The position numbers were made by a program, and so were the translations under genes. Positions 1 to 10,251 of a stretch of DNA of 42,053 nt are shown one piece after another (positions within the stretch are counted from its first letter, which is position 1; each line of letters starts with the position of its first letter). The DNA lies in assembly GCA_947063855.1 (NCBI GenBank), contig CAMSTW010000026.1:1-42053 (forward strand), given 5' to 3'. Under the pieces are notes generated by a model. The model was not told the DNA's origin. It saw only the letters and a list, made by a program, of their open reading frames with translations, and did not search any database. Source of the DNA: an uncultured Dorea sp. Its GTDB lineage: Bacteria; Bacillota; Clostridia; Lachnospirales; Lachnospiraceae.

Positions 1-9
1 GAGTGCTAA
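1..9 (+). promoter_or_regulatory. Right half of a CIRCE (HrcA) operator
   Basis: The first nine bases are GAGTGCTAA, exactly the right arm of the CIRCE consensus TTAGCACTC-N9-GAGTGCTAA bound by HrcA. The left arm and promoter lie outside the window. It sits 27 bases before the hrcA start, as expected for autoregulated hrcA-grpE-dnaK-dnaJ operons. The motif is seen directly; HrcA repression is family knowledge. Confidence 0.85.
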
Positions 10-36
10 CAGGGTAATCCGAAAGGAGGAGGATAG

Positions 37-1080
37 ATGGTAGCAGAACACGGACTCAGTGACAGGAAGCTCAAGATTCTGCATGCGGTCATCCAGAATT
101 ATCTTGAGACCGGCGAACCGGTTGGATCCAGGACGATTTCCAAGTACACGGATCTCAACTTAAGCTCGGCGACGATCCGCAACGAGATGGCAGATCTTGA
201 AGAGCTGGGATATATCATGCAGCCTCACACGTCAGCCGGCCGGATTCCTTCGGATAAGGGTTACAGACTCTATGTAGATATGTTGATGGAAGAAAAGGAG
301 CAGGAGCTTGGCGAACTTGAGGAGCAGATGCTTGACAAGGCAGACCGGATGGAGCAGCTTCTAAAGCAGGCCGCAAGAGTTCTGGCCAGCAATACGAACT
401 ACGCGACGATGGTATCGACCCCTATGAATAATTCCAATAAGATTAAGTTCATACAATTATCCATGGTGGACGATGAACAGATCATTGCGGTGATCGTGCT
501 TGGCGGCAATGTCATCAAGAATAAGATCATCAATGTAGGAGAGCCGCTAAGTAATGAGAATCTGCTGAAGCTCAATATGCTTCTTAACACGACGCTGAAC
601 GGCATGGCGATCGAGGAGATCAATCTTGGACTGATTGCAAGACTTAAGGAACAGGCCGGAATTCACGGCAGTGTGATCAGCGATGTTCTGGATGCGGTGG
701 CGGATGCGATTCAGATTGATGAGGATATGCAGATCTACACCAGCGGCGCCACGAATATTTTCAAATATCCGGAACTCAGCGATAACCAGAGCGCACAGGA
801 GATTATCAATGCGTTTGAAGAGAAGCAGCAGCTGACAGAGCTGGTGACACAGACACTGGCGAAGGAGGATAACACCGGGATTCAGGTGTATATCGGCAAT
901 GAGACTCCTGTCCGCAACATGAAAGATTGCAGTGTTGTTACAGCAACTTATGAATTAGGTGACGGCATGAAGGGAACGATAGGTATTATCGGACCAAAGA
1001 GAATGGATTATGAGAACGTATTGAAATCTATGAAACGACTCCAGAATGAGTTGGATCAGATGTTTCATAAAAAAGAATAA
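37..1080 (+). CDS. hrcA: Heat-inducible transcription repressor HrcA
   Basis: This 347-aa protein is HrcA, the repressor that binds CIRCE and shuts off the class I heat-shock operon until unfolded protein titrates the GroEL that stabilises it. The N-terminal winged helix is clear (residues about 5-75, with the SSATIRNEMADLEELGY recognition region and the SAGRIPSDKGYR motif). A coiled segment rich in E, Q and L follows (about 85-115), then the GAF-like C-terminal domain ending in RLQNELDQMF. Length matches the family (about 340-350 aa). The ATG at 37 follows a strong GGAGGAGG-type ribosome binding site, and the CIRCE half-site lies just upstream. It is the first gene of hrcA-grpE-dnaK-dnaJ, with grpE 17 bases downstream. 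Confidence 0.97.
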   Translation: MVAEHGLSDRKLKILHAVIQNYLETGEPVGSRTISKYTDLNLSSATIRNEMADLEELGYIMQPHTSAGRIPSDKGYRLYVDMLMEEKEQELGELEEQMLDKADRMEQLLKQAARVLASNTNYATMVSTPMNNSNKIKFIQLSMVDDEQIIAVIVLGGNVIKNKIINVGEPLSNENLLKLNMLLNTTLNGMAIEEINLGLIARLKEQAGIHGSVISDVLDAVADAIQIDEDMQIYTSGATNIFKYPELSDNQSAQEIINAFEEKQQLTELVTQTLAKEDNTGIQVYIGNETPVRNMKDCSVVTATYELGDGMKGTIGIIGPKRMDYENVLKSMKRLQNELDQMFHKKE

Positions 1081-1097
1081 GAAAGGTGGAATAACCC

Positions 1098-1787
1098 TTG
1101 GATAGTCAGCAGGAGAAAAGCCAGGAAGAGATGGTAAAGGAAGCTTTGGAAGAAGCGAAGAAGGCAGCCGGGACTTTGGAAGGCGAGGCTGCGGCCGATG
1201 CGCCGGAAGAGACAGATCCCACAGAGACCCAGGCAGAAGACGGTGAGGAAGCTGCAGGCGGGGATGAAGCCGGGACAGAAGAGGAAGAAGAGGCTGAGGA
1301 TGCCGGGCAGAAGTCAGGCAAGAAGCTCTTTGGCAAGAAGAATAAGAAAGACAAGAAGGACGAGAAGATAGAGGAACTGACAGACCGGCTCACTCGTCAG
1401 ATGGCAGAGTTTGATAACTTCCGCAAGCGTACGGATAAGGAGAAGTCCCAGATGTACGAGATAGGTGCGAAAGATATCATAGATAAGATACTTCCGGTAG
1501 TTGATAACTTCGAGCGTGGTCTTGGGGCAGTCAAGGAGGAAGAGAAGGAAGATCCCTTTATCCAGGGAATGGAGAAGGTGTATAAGCAGTTAATGACTAC
1601 GCTGGAAGGCGTTGGGGTCAAGCCGATTGAGGCAGTAGGGCAGGAATTCAACCCAGATTATCACAATGCAGTGATGCACGTGGAGGATGAGAATTTCGGC
1701 GAGAACATTATAGCCGAAGAGTTCCAGAAGGGCTACATGTACCGCGACTCCGTAGTAAGACACAGCATGGTCAAAGTGGCTAATTGA
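1098..1787 (+). CDS. grpE: GrpE nucleotide-exchange factor
   Basis: GrpE (229 aa) is the cytosolic co-chaperone that drives ADP release from DnaK. The C-terminal two thirds carry the family pattern: a long helix (about residues 95-150 with MAEFDNFRKRTDKEK), then the beta-wing domain with NPDYHNAVMHV and the closing GYMYRDSVVRHSMVKVAN. The first ~75 residues are an acidic low-complexity extension (runs of E, A, D) followed by a lysine-rich stretch; such extensions are common and poorly conserved. The start is TTG at 1098, supported by the GAAAGGTGG site at 1081-1089; no in-frame ATG fits better. It lies 17 bases after hrcA, so it is co-transcribed, and a repeat-rich gap separates it from dnaK. 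Confidence 0.95.
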   Translation: MDSQQEKSQEEMVKEALEEAKKAAGTLEGEAAADAPEETDPTETQAEDGEEAAGGDEAGTEEEEEAEDAGQKSGKKLFGKKNKKDKKDEKIEELTDRLTRQMAEFDNFRKRTDKEKSQMYEIGAKDIIDKILPVVDNFERGLGAVKEEEKEDPFIQGMEKVYKQLMTTLEGVGVKPIEAVGQEFNPDYHNAVMHVEDENFGENIIAEEFQKGYMYRDSVVRHSMVKVAN

Positions 1788-1791
1788 CATT

Positions 1792-1902
1792 GAGCACTTA
1801 GTGAGGTAGTTCACGAACTTAGTGCGAAAGTCGTTCGAAGAACTTGGCGAGGTATTTTCGAGCCTAGTGAATCGAACAAACCCGAGCACTTAGTGAGGTA
1901 GT
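1792..1902. repeat. 46-bp imperfect tandem repeat between grpE and dnaK
   Basis: The 163-base grpE-dnaK gap is largely an imperfect tandem repeat. GAGCACTTAGTGAGGTAGT occurs exactly at 1792-1810 and again at 1884-1902, with a diverged copy around 1838-1856. CTTAGTG-like cores lie at 1797, 1818, 1843, 1863 and 1889, giving alternating 20-26 base steps and a 45-46 base super-period. CACTTAGTG-type cores are weak dyads, so the RNA could fold into short hairpins. No protein is encoded. The function is unknown. Confidence 0.8.
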
Positions 1903-1926
1903 ATGGTAATAACTAATAGTAGATAG

Positions 1927-3831
<1,905 letters not shown>

Positions 3832-3871
3832 TATAAGCCGGGAAAACTTCTGTAGAATTTTCAGATATGCG

Positions 3872-3933
3872 CAGGCAATTATGAGGAAACAGGCAAACAG
3901 GTCCAACCTGTCAGGATTCCTCATAATTGTCTG
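3872..3933 (+). other. Long hairpin between dnaK and dnaJ
   Basis: CAATTATGAGGAA at 3876-3888 is perfectly complementary to TTCCTCATAATTG at 3917-3929; the pairing extends to about 3872/3933 through one G-U pair. The loop holds a smaller CAGGT/ACCTG stem. No U-tract follows, so it does not look like an ordinary terminator. It could be an RNA processing or stability element setting dnaK versus dnaJ levels. A TATAAT at 3957-3962 downstream lacks a good -35 box. Confidence 0.6.
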
Positions 3934-4085
3934 TATACGGCATTTATCTGCCATATTATAATAAAGAAGAATTTATAAGCATACAGAAGGGATTGTAAGT
4001 TGTCGAATTTTCCGCCTGTGTGGTCTAACAGCCATTTCCAGCGCGCAGGCAGGAGTTCTTGTATGAGGAAAGAAAGGGAGAAACA

Positions 4086-5267
4086 ATGGCAGAATCAAAA
4101 AGAGATTATTATGAGGTGCTGGGCGTCAGCAAGGATGCAGATGACGCGACTCTCAAAAAAGCATACAGACAGGTTGCCAAGAAGTATCATCCTGACATGA
4201 ATCCCGGCGACGCAGAGGCTGAGAAGAAGTTTAAGGAGGCTTCGGAGGCTTATGCGGTATTGAGTGATCCGGAGAAGCGGCGTCAGTACGACCAGTTCGG
4301 CCATGCAGCGTTCGAAGGCGGAGCCGGTGGCGGAGGCTTTGGCGGGTTTGATTTCAGCGGTGCGGATTTCAGTGATATCTTTGGTGATATCTTTGGAGAT
4401 CTGTTTGGCGGAAGCCGCAGAGGGCGTGCCAGTCAGGGTCCTATGAAGGGTATGAACATCCGTAAGAGTGTTCGGATTACGTTCGAGGAGGCTGTGTTTG
4501 GGTGTGAGAAAGAACTGGATATGGTGCTGAAGGATCCATGCCAAAAGTGTAATGGTACAGGCGCCAAACCGGGAACGTCGCCGGAGACTTGTCCGAAGTG
4601 CGGCGGGAAGGGCCAGGTTGTGTATACACAGCAGTCATTCTTTGGAATGGTTCAGAATGTCCAGACCTGTCCGGAGTGTAATGGGACTGGTAAGATTATC
4701 CGTGAGAAGTGTCCGGACTGCGGCGGAACCGGTTATACCTCGAACCGGAAGAAGATTGCGGTGACCATCCCGGCCGGAATCGACAACGGCCAGAGTGTGC
4801 GGATCCGTGAAAAAGGTGAACCGGGCGTAAACGGCGGGCCAAGAGGCGATCTTCTGGTGGAGGTTGTGGTTTCCAGACATCCGATCTTCCAGAGACAGGA
4901 TATGCATATCTTCTCGACCGTTCCGATTTCATTTGCCCAGGCGGCTCTTGGCGCGGATGTCAGAGTCAAGACGGTGGACGGGGAAGTAATCTATACGGTG
5001 AAGCCGGGGACAAAGACTGATACCAAGGTTCGTCTGAAAGGCAAGGGTGTGCCGTCCATCCGGAATTCACAGGTGCGCGGAGATCATTATGTGACGCTGG
5101 TGATCCAGACGCCGGAGCACTTAAGTTCAGAGGCAAAGGAGGCTCTCAGAAGGTTTGACGAGCTGTCCGGCAATACGCTGAATGCGGCTTCGGGCGATAA
5201 GGAGACAAAGACAGGTAAGAAGAGAAAAGGTTTTATGGATAAAATGAAAGAAGCCTTTGATGATTAA
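4086..5267 (+). CDS. dnaJ: Chaperone DnaJ (Hsp40, type I)
   Basis: DnaJ (393 aa from this start) delivers substrates to DnaK and stimulates its ATPase. Domains in order are the J domain (about residues 5-70, [14 protein letters not shown] and the HPD motif in KYHPDMNP), a Gly/Phe region ([15 protein letters not shown] and [13 protein letters not shown]), four zinc-finger CxxCxGxG motifs ([32 protein letters not shown]) and the C-terminal substrate-binding domains. An in-frame ATG exists nine codons upstream at 4059, but 4086 is preferred: it follows AAGGGAG at suitable spacing and gives the usual short N-terminus before the J domain. It is the last gene of the heat-shock operon. Confidence 0.97.
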   Translation: MAESKRDYYEVLGVSKDADDATLKKAYRQVAKKYHPDMNPGDAEAEKKFKEASEAYAVLSDPEKRRQYDQFGHAAFEGGAGGGGFGGFDFSGADFSDIFGDIFGDLFGGSRRGRASQGPMKGMNIRKSVRITFEEAVFGCEKELDMVLKDPCQKCNGTGAKPGTSPETCPKCGGKGQVVYTQQSFFGMVQNVQTCPECNGTGKIIREKCPDCGGTGYTSNRKKIAVTIPAGIDNGQSVRIREKGEPGVNGGPRGDLLVEVVVSRHPIFQRQDMHIFSTVPISFAQAALGADVRVKTVDGEVIYTVKPGTKTDTKVRLKGKGVPSIRNSQVRGDHYVTLVIQTPEHLSSEAKEALRRFDELSGNTLNAASGDKETKTGKKRKGFMDKMKEAFDD

Positions 5268-5286
5268 GTTCATCAAAGGCTTCTTT
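5247..5286 (+). terminator. Terminator after dnaJ
   Basis: A perfect 17-base stem (AAAGAAGCCTTTGATGA at 5247-5263 with its complement at 5270-5286) has a six-base loop and overlaps the dnaJ stop codon. The 3' arm ends in TTCTTT, so the U-tract is partly inside the stem and the structure may act in both directions. It closes the heat-shock operon. Confidence 0.75.
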
Positions 5287-5332
5287 GACGAATAGAGTAT
5301 AGATAAGACAAGAATCAGAAGGATACATAGAA

Positions 5333-6607
5333 ATGGAGAAACTTGAGAAAGCATTGATGGAGATGGTCGTAAGCCTGCTGCTCATAATACTGGCCATGGT
5401 TCTGTTTGGCGTACATGAGAGAAAGACGGAAGAAAAGCCGGCGAAAGAGCCTGCCGCCAGATCTGCCATGAAGCGGGAAGAGGATCGGGAGATGCGGGGA
5501 GTGTGGGTTGCCAGTGTGGAGAATCTGGATTATCCTGCCGCGCCCACGGCCTCTGCGCAGGAACTGCGCGCCCAGGCAGACGCCGTCCTTGAGGGCGCAG
5601 CCAGGAATGGCTTTAACGCGGTGTTCTTACAGGTGCGGCCTTGTTCGGACGCCTTCTATCCATCCGGGATCTATCCGTGGAGCCGCTATCTGACCGGGCA
5701 GCAGGGGACGGCGCCGGACTCGGAGTTTGACCCGCTGAAATACTGGGTCAGTGAAGCCCACAAGAGGGGACTTGAGCTTCATGCGTGGATCAATCCCTAC
5801 CGGATTGCCAGAGATGCTGATGAGTGGGGTAGCCTGGCGGAAGGGTCGCCGGCAAGACAGCACCCGGACTGGGTGGTGCCGTATGGGGAAGGATATTATT
5901 TTGACCCGGCAAGACCGGAAGTACGCCAGATGGTGACGGACGGCGTGATGGAGATTGTGGAGAACTATCAGGTGGACGGGATTCATCTGGATGATTACTT
6001 CTATCCGGGCGCAGACTTTAACGACGGAGCGTCTTATGCGGCTTATGGAGCCGATTTTCCAGATATCGGCGACTGGCGGCGTAATAATGTCAATCTTCTG
6101 GTGAGCGGTCTGGATGCGGCGATTCACGAGGCAGATCCGGATATGGAGTTCGGGATCAGCCCGTCGGGAATCTGGGCAAGCAATACCATGCATCCGGAGG
6201 GCAGTGCGACGACCAGCGGCTTTTCTTCTTATTTCTCATTGTATGCAGACAGCAGGACCTGGGTGAGGGAAGGCTGGGTGGATTATATCGCCCCGCAGTT
6301 ATACTGGGAGATGGGACATGCGAAAGCGGATTTTTCGGCGCTGCTTGGCTGGTGGTCCGGTGTGGTGAAGGAGGCAGAGGAAAAGAATGTAAGCCTCTAT
6401 GTAGGACTTGCCGACTATAAGACGGTGGAAGCCGGGGAAGACGGGAATAATCCATGGTACGGCGGGGGTGAGATTCAGAGGCAGATGGCGGCCTGCGGCG
6501 CGGATGATGCCGTAGGAGGGACGATTCATTTCCGCTATGGACTGATTGCAAATTGCCCGGCGGTGCAGCAGGTGCTGGGGGAGGCATATAGGGAGGGTAA
6601 CGACTAG
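5333..6607 (+). CDS. Membrane-anchored glycosyl-hydrolase-like 10 (YngK/DUF187-type) protein
   Basis: This 424-aa protein matches the glycosyl-hydrolase-like 10 family (DUF187, including Bacillus YngK). A single N-terminal hydrophobic helix (about residues 10-26, MVVSLLLIILAMVLFGV) without a lipobox anchors it outside the membrane. The TIM-barrel-like domain follows: MRGVWVASVENLDYP, NGFNAVFLQVRPCSDAFYPS, GLELHAWINPYRI, VDGIHLDDYFYPG and YIAPQLYWEMGH. Acidic residues in HLDDYFYPG and at the barrel strand ends are candidate catalytic or binding residues. The family is thought to act on cell-wall or other surface glycans, but the reaction is not settled. The ATG at 5333 follows AGAAGGA. It lies alone after the dnaJ terminator and converges with the minus-strand ABC operon. 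Confidence 0.88.
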   Translation: MEKLEKALMEMVVSLLLIILAMVLFGVHERKTEEKPAKEPAARSAMKREEDREMRGVWVASVENLDYPAAPTASAQELRAQADAVLEGAARNGFNAVFLQVRPCSDAFYPSGIYPWSRYLTGQQGTAPDSEFDPLKYWVSEAHKRGLELHAWINPYRIARDADEWGSLAEGSPARQHPDWVVPYGEGYYFDPARPEVRQMVTDGVMEIVENYQVDGIHLDDYFYPGADFNDGASYAAYGADFPDIGDWRRNNVNLLVSGLDAAIHEADPDMEFGISPSGIWASNTMHPEGSATTSGFSSYFSLYADSRTWVREGWVDYIAPQLYWEMGHAKADFSALLGWWSGVVKEAEEKNVSLYVGLADYKTVEAGEDGNNPWYGGGEIQRQMAACGADDAVGGTIHFRYGLIANCPAVQQVLGEAYREGND

Positions 6608-6748
6608 ACGAAAGCAAAGCCCGCTGCATTGCAAAGTGCCGGCGGCGCTTGTCCGGCAAGGACCGAAAGGAGTGGAGAACATCGGCTTGCAGGCGCGCAG
6701 CTGGCACGAATATCGAACACTGTTATTTCAAGATTATTTTGAGTTATA

Positions 6749-7900
6749 CTAAGCAGTCTGCGAAAACCGTGAGATCACCAGGGCAACCCCCAGTATCGCG
6801 GCGGCAAATAAGATCTGCAGCCCATAGCAGGTATAAAGGGACATCTGCTGCGCATGGCTGAACCCACTGTTGTTTGCCAGAAGTTCGTTAGCGACTTCAT
6901 ACCAGTAAGCCGGAAGGAACTGTGCAAAGGTCCGCACGCCCTTCCCTAATATCTCCAGATCAACGAACACGCCGCATAAGAAAGACATACCAAGGGATAC
7001 GACGTTGACGACGGCGCTGATGACCTCTTCGCTCCGCACCAGCGTTCCGATCAGGAAGGACAGCGACAGCGCCACCAACGTCATCAGGAAACTGTTGAGC
7101 AGGTAGTACGGCAGATTCGGGTCATTGGCGAAGGTCTTCCCGTACATCAGGAAGGGCATCAGGGTGCAGATACCGTAGACGGCGGCTCCGACCGTGGCAA
7201 ACCCAAGTATGATCTGGAAGTTCTGGTTCCGTGCCGGAATTGTCGAGCACATCATCCGTCTCTTCACATCCTGGTTGCGGAAGGCAATCATGATATAACA
7301 CATGGAATAGCAGAGGATGGAGATCAGGATATAGGGCATATACTGGTACATAAAGGCGTGGAGCGGCTGTTCCCCGCCGAAACCATTCTTGTCAATGAGT
7401 GTCACTTCGGCCTTGTCCGCGCTGCTGTCAATGACGCTTTGGATGGCGTCTGACAGCGGGATGCCGCTTGCGGTCATAACCCGGACGGCGTTCATGAAGG
7501 TATCGATCTGCTGATCAACATAGAATCCGCTGCTGCTGCCCGGAACCTTCGTCACCGGAAGCGTCCCGTCCCCGTAAAGGCAGCGGTTCTCGACGTCTCC
7601 CGGGATGGTCAGGGCGTAATAGATCTCCCGATAGAACATGCGGTCCTGGATAACAGAAGGATCGTCAGGAAGATCCACCAGAGTATGGTACTGTCCAAGA
7701 TAATCTGCAAGCCCTCTGGCAAGTTCTCCGCCGTCCTGGTCAATCACGGCAATATGGAGGCTTACCTGTTCAAATTCGGCCGCATTTCCTCCGGTCATCT
7801 TCTGGACCATGACTGCTATGGACAGAAAGATTATAAGATACAGGATTACCATACGGATATTCCGCCTGGTAATCGTAAGGAATCCTCTATATACTGTCAT
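6749..7900 (-). CDS. ABC-2 type exporter permease (second subunit)
   Basis: This 383-aa minus-strand protein is an ABC-2 family membrane subunit. It has one N-terminal transmembrane helix (MVILYLIIFLSIAVMV, about residues 17-32), an extracytoplasmic domain of about 170 residues (about 40-215), and a cluster of about five C-terminal helices (about 215-380) ending at the cytoplasmic side. That is the layout of ABC2_membrane_3 exporters of small molecules, peptides or drugs. The start follows AAGGAGG and overlaps the end of the upstream permease gene by 14 bases, so the two are translationally coupled and probably form a heterodimer. The substrate cannot be read from the sequence. It is the last gene of the three-gene operon. 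Confidence 0.88.
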   Translation of the reverse strand: MTVYRGFLTITRRNIRMVILYLIIFLSIAVMVQKMTGGNAAEFEQVSLHIAVIDQDGGELARGLADYLGQYHTLVDLPDDPSVIQDRMFYREIYYALTIPGDVENRCLYGDGTLPVTKVPGSSSGFYVDQQIDTFMNAVRVMTASGIPLSDAIQSVIDSSADKAEVTLIDKNGFGGEQPLHAFMYQYMPYILISILCYSMCYIMIAFRNQDVKRRMMCSTIPARNQNFQIILGFATVGAAVYGICTLMPFLMYGKTFANDPNLPYYLLNSFLMTLVALSLSFLIGTLVRSEEVISAVVNVVSLGMSFLCGVFVDLEILGKGVRTFAQFLPAYWYEVANELLANNSGFSHAQQMSLYTCYGLQILFAAAILGVALVISRFSQTA

Positions 7901-9029
7901 AACGTTCCCTCCTTATCCCTAAAAATGCAACGGTAAGCAGCAGCGTACTCATCACGGCGAGAATCACAAGGCATCTGGTAAACCGTTCCATGTCGTTGTA
8001 GATGCCCATGCAGTAAAACGCGTCGCTTAGGACCGCCGCCGGGTTGATACGGTTGATCAGGGGACAGTGAAGTTCGATGATATTCTTCATATTGCCGAAC
8101 ATCAGTCCCGCCAGGAAGCCCGGGAACAGTGTGAATAACACGCACACTCCCATCTTCATTCCATAGGATATCCGGGCGAGGCATCCAATAGCGACGCCTA
8201 AGCAGACTCCGATCATGCTGCCCATGAAATCTACCAGAAGCAGAGCGCCGATGTCGTCCCCCAGGCTGACTCCCAGAACCCTGGTCACGTACAGGCACAG
8301 GATCAGGATATTGAAAAAATGAATCATAAACAGCACGGTCATGTCAATCAGGATCAGAGTAAGCTTATGTGTCGGCGTAATACTGCGTCTCGCGCCAAGC
8401 GCCGATATATTTGCCTGTCCGTCTACGCTTGACTGGACGCCTAAGAATGCTCCGGAGAGGCAGGCGTATGCGACCAGCGCGAAGAAGTACTGTACATTGG
8501 GGTCTAAGTCTTTGCCGCCAAGGGAAACTTCGGCAGTCGTGTTCCGGTAATCATCCAGGGCATTCAGGGCGTCCATGAGCTTCTCGGGGCGGGTCATGGC
8601 AATCTCACGGAACATGGCGGCGTTCTGGTTGTAGCTTTCCAGAACAGAAGTCAGGATGCTCTCGTTTAAGCCGTTTTTGGCAACAGTCAGGGAAGGAGTG
8701 TCTCTGACGTAGAAGATACCGGAGATGGTTTCCTCATTCAGTGCCTTAAGCGCCTCTGATTCCGTGGAAATATCCTGGATATCCAGCATTTCCCCATCCA
8801 TCTGTGCCAGGAATTCTTCAAAGGCACGGGCATTTTCCGAAGTACCCCTGTCTTTGACGACGGCGACCTTAACCTCATCCCAGCTGGATTCCCCTGTACT
8901 TTCAAGTCCGGCGCTTCCAAAGGACAGGTAGAAGAGGGTGCCAAGTATGATCGGGAATAAAAGAGCCCAGAACATATTCGGAAAGTTCCGTATGATCTGC
9001 AGGAAACGGTATCTGAATAAATGCAGCAT
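7887..9029 (-). CDS. ABC-2 type exporter permease (first subunit)
   Basis: This 380-aa protein has the same architecture as its downstream neighbour: one N-terminal membrane helix (MFWALLFPIILGTLFYLSFG, about residues 19-38), a soluble outer domain to about 180, and five or six C-terminal helices. It is a second ABC-2 membrane subunit. A strong AGGAGG precedes the ATG. It lies 11 bases downstream of the ATPase gene stop and overlaps the next permease. The closest functional analogues are NatAB- or drug-export-type ABC systems regulated by an adjacent two-component system; that role is inferred from context. Confidence 0.88.
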   Translation of the reverse strand: MLHLFRYRFLQIIRNFPNMFWALLFPIILGTLFYLSFGSAGLESTGESSWDEVKVAVVKDRGTSENARAFEEFLAQMDGEMLDIQDISTESEALKALNEETISGIFYVRDTPSLTVAKNGLNESILTSVLESYNQNAAMFREIAMTRPEKLMDALNALDDYRNTTAEVSLGGKDLDPNVQYFFALVAYACLSGAFLGVQSSVDGQANISALGARRSITPTHKLTLILIDMTVLFMIHFFNILILCLYVTRVLGVSLGDDIGALLLVDFMGSMIGVCLGVAIGCLARISYGMKMGVCVLFTLFPGFLAGLMFGNMKNIIELHCPLINRINPAAVLSDAFYCMGIYNDMERFTRCLVILAVMSTLLLTVAFLGIRRERYDSI

Positions 9030-9040
9030 TCTAATCCCTC

Positions 9041-9985
9041 CTAATCTCTTAATTCTTTGCCTGTAATCTCAAGGAAAACGTCGTTGAGGGTGGGCAGTTC
9101 CGAGAAGACTCTGCCGAAGCGGACGTCCTTCTCCTGTAAATAATTCAAGACGCGCACCAGATTGTGCCTTGCGGCGCCAAGCCGTATCTTTAGTGTCTGC
9201 TCTTCATAGCTTACATCGAAGACGTGGGGAAGATTGCGGATTCCAGAGAGCAGTTCTTCGTCCAATGCGATGGCTTCGATGGTGATGGTCTCGCCGGTCT
9301 TGATCATCTGCTTCAATTCTTCCGTGGTTCCTGTTGCCAGCACATGCCCGTGGTCGATGATGGCGATGCGGGTACAGATCTGCTCTACCTCTTCCATATA
9401 ATGGGAGGTGTAGATGATGGTGGAGCCTTGCCGGTTCAATTCTACGATCCCTTCCAGAATCTTGTTGCGGCTCTGGGGATCTACGGCGACGGTAGGTTCA
9501 TCCAGGATGATAAGCCTGGGCTTGTGGACAATGCCGCAGGCGATGTTAAGCCTTCTTAACAGACCGCCGGAGAGCTTCTTAGGGCGCATCTTCGTGAAGT
9601 CTTCAAGACCTGTGAAGGCAATCGCCTCATCAACGAGCTGTCTGCGCTTTTCCTTGTCACGGATATACAGGCCGCAGAAATAGTCGATATTCTCACGGAC
9701 GGTCATCTGCTCGAATACGGCGACATTCTGCATCACGACGCCGATCTGTCTCTTGATGTCATAGCTGCCGGGAGTCATGGGTTCGCCGAATATGGTGATG
9801 GTGCCTTTGTCGTACTTAAGCAGCGCGAGCAGGCAGTTGATGGCGGTGGTCTTGCCGGAGCCGTTGGGGCCCAAAAGCCCGAAGATCTCTCCTTCCTGTA
9901 TCTCTAAGTTCAGGTGGTCAAGAGCCACCAGGTTCTGATATCTTTTCACCAGATTTTCTATCTGGATGATGTTGGTTGACTGCAT
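9041..9985 (-). CDS. ABC transporter ATP-binding protein
   Basis: This 314-aa ATPase energises the two ABC-2 permeases downstream. It has a Walker A (GLLGPNGSGKTTAINCL), Q-loop (GVVMQNVAVFEQMTV), signature (KLSGGLLRRLNIA), Walker B (PRLIILDEPTVAVD) and H-loop (IIYTSHYMEEVEQ). The LSGGL signature with LRR in place of the usual QRQ is typical of the CcmA/NatA/drug-exporter subgroup. An upstream in-frame start at 10141 would add 52 residues, but the ATG at 9985 is chosen because AGGAGG lies eight bases before it and MQSTNIIQIENLVKRY is a normal ABC N-terminus. The C-terminal ~80 residues form the usual accessory domain. The gene is divergent from the kinase at 10252. Confidence 0.94.
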   Translation of the reverse strand: MQSTNIIQIENLVKRYQNLVALDHLNLEIQEGEIFGLLGPNGSGKTTAINCLLALLKYDKGTITIFGEPMTPGSYDIKRQIGVVMQNVAVFEQMTVRENIDYFCGLYIRDKEKRRQLVDEAIAFTGLEDFTKMRPKKLSGGLLRRLNIACGIVHKPRLIILDEPTVAVDPQSRNKILEGIVELNRQGSTIIYTSHYMEEVEQICTRIAIIDHGHVLATGTTEELKQMIKTGETITIEAIALDEELLSGIRNLPHVFDVSYEEQTLKIRLGAARHNLVRVLNYLQEKDVRFGRVFSELPTLNDVFLEITGKELRD

Positions 9986-10025
9986 AGAATCGCCTCCTGG
10001 TTTCATAATGGTGTAAAAGTAACGT

Positions 10026-10040
10026 GTACCGGATCGGTAC
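10026..10040. promoter_or_regulatory. Candidate operator palindrome in the ABC/kinase divergent region
   Basis: GTACCG-GAT-CGGTAC is a perfect six-base inverted repeat, 41 bases upstream of the ABC ATPase start in the 266-base divergent region. It is a plausible site for the neighbouring NarL-type regulator, but no comparison with other sites is possible here. Convincing -35/-10 pairs for either direction were not found. Confidence 0.35.
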
Positions 10041-10251
10041 GGAGTCTGATGTACTCTGATATACGGATGTATATTGTACTTGTAGTATAATGCAGGGACG
10101 TTTATAATGGTAGTGTCAGGTGTCAGAAGAAGATGTGACAAATGTAATGCGAAAAGTCTGTGAAAAGTCTGTCTATTCTAAAGTATTCATTTGATTTGGG
10201 CAGAATCGTATTGACAATCTTTGGAAGCATGGCGGTTTAGGAGGAGTTGTG

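Noticed and set aside
6608-6748. Terminator in the convergent gap after the GHL10 gene
   Set aside because: A six-pair TGCCGG/CCGGCA stem exists (6637-6658) but has a ten-base loop and no T run, so it was not called.
9986-10141. 52-residue N-terminal extension of the ABC ATPase
   Set aside because: A strong AGGAGG precedes the internal ATG at 9985, and the extension has no homology-like features.
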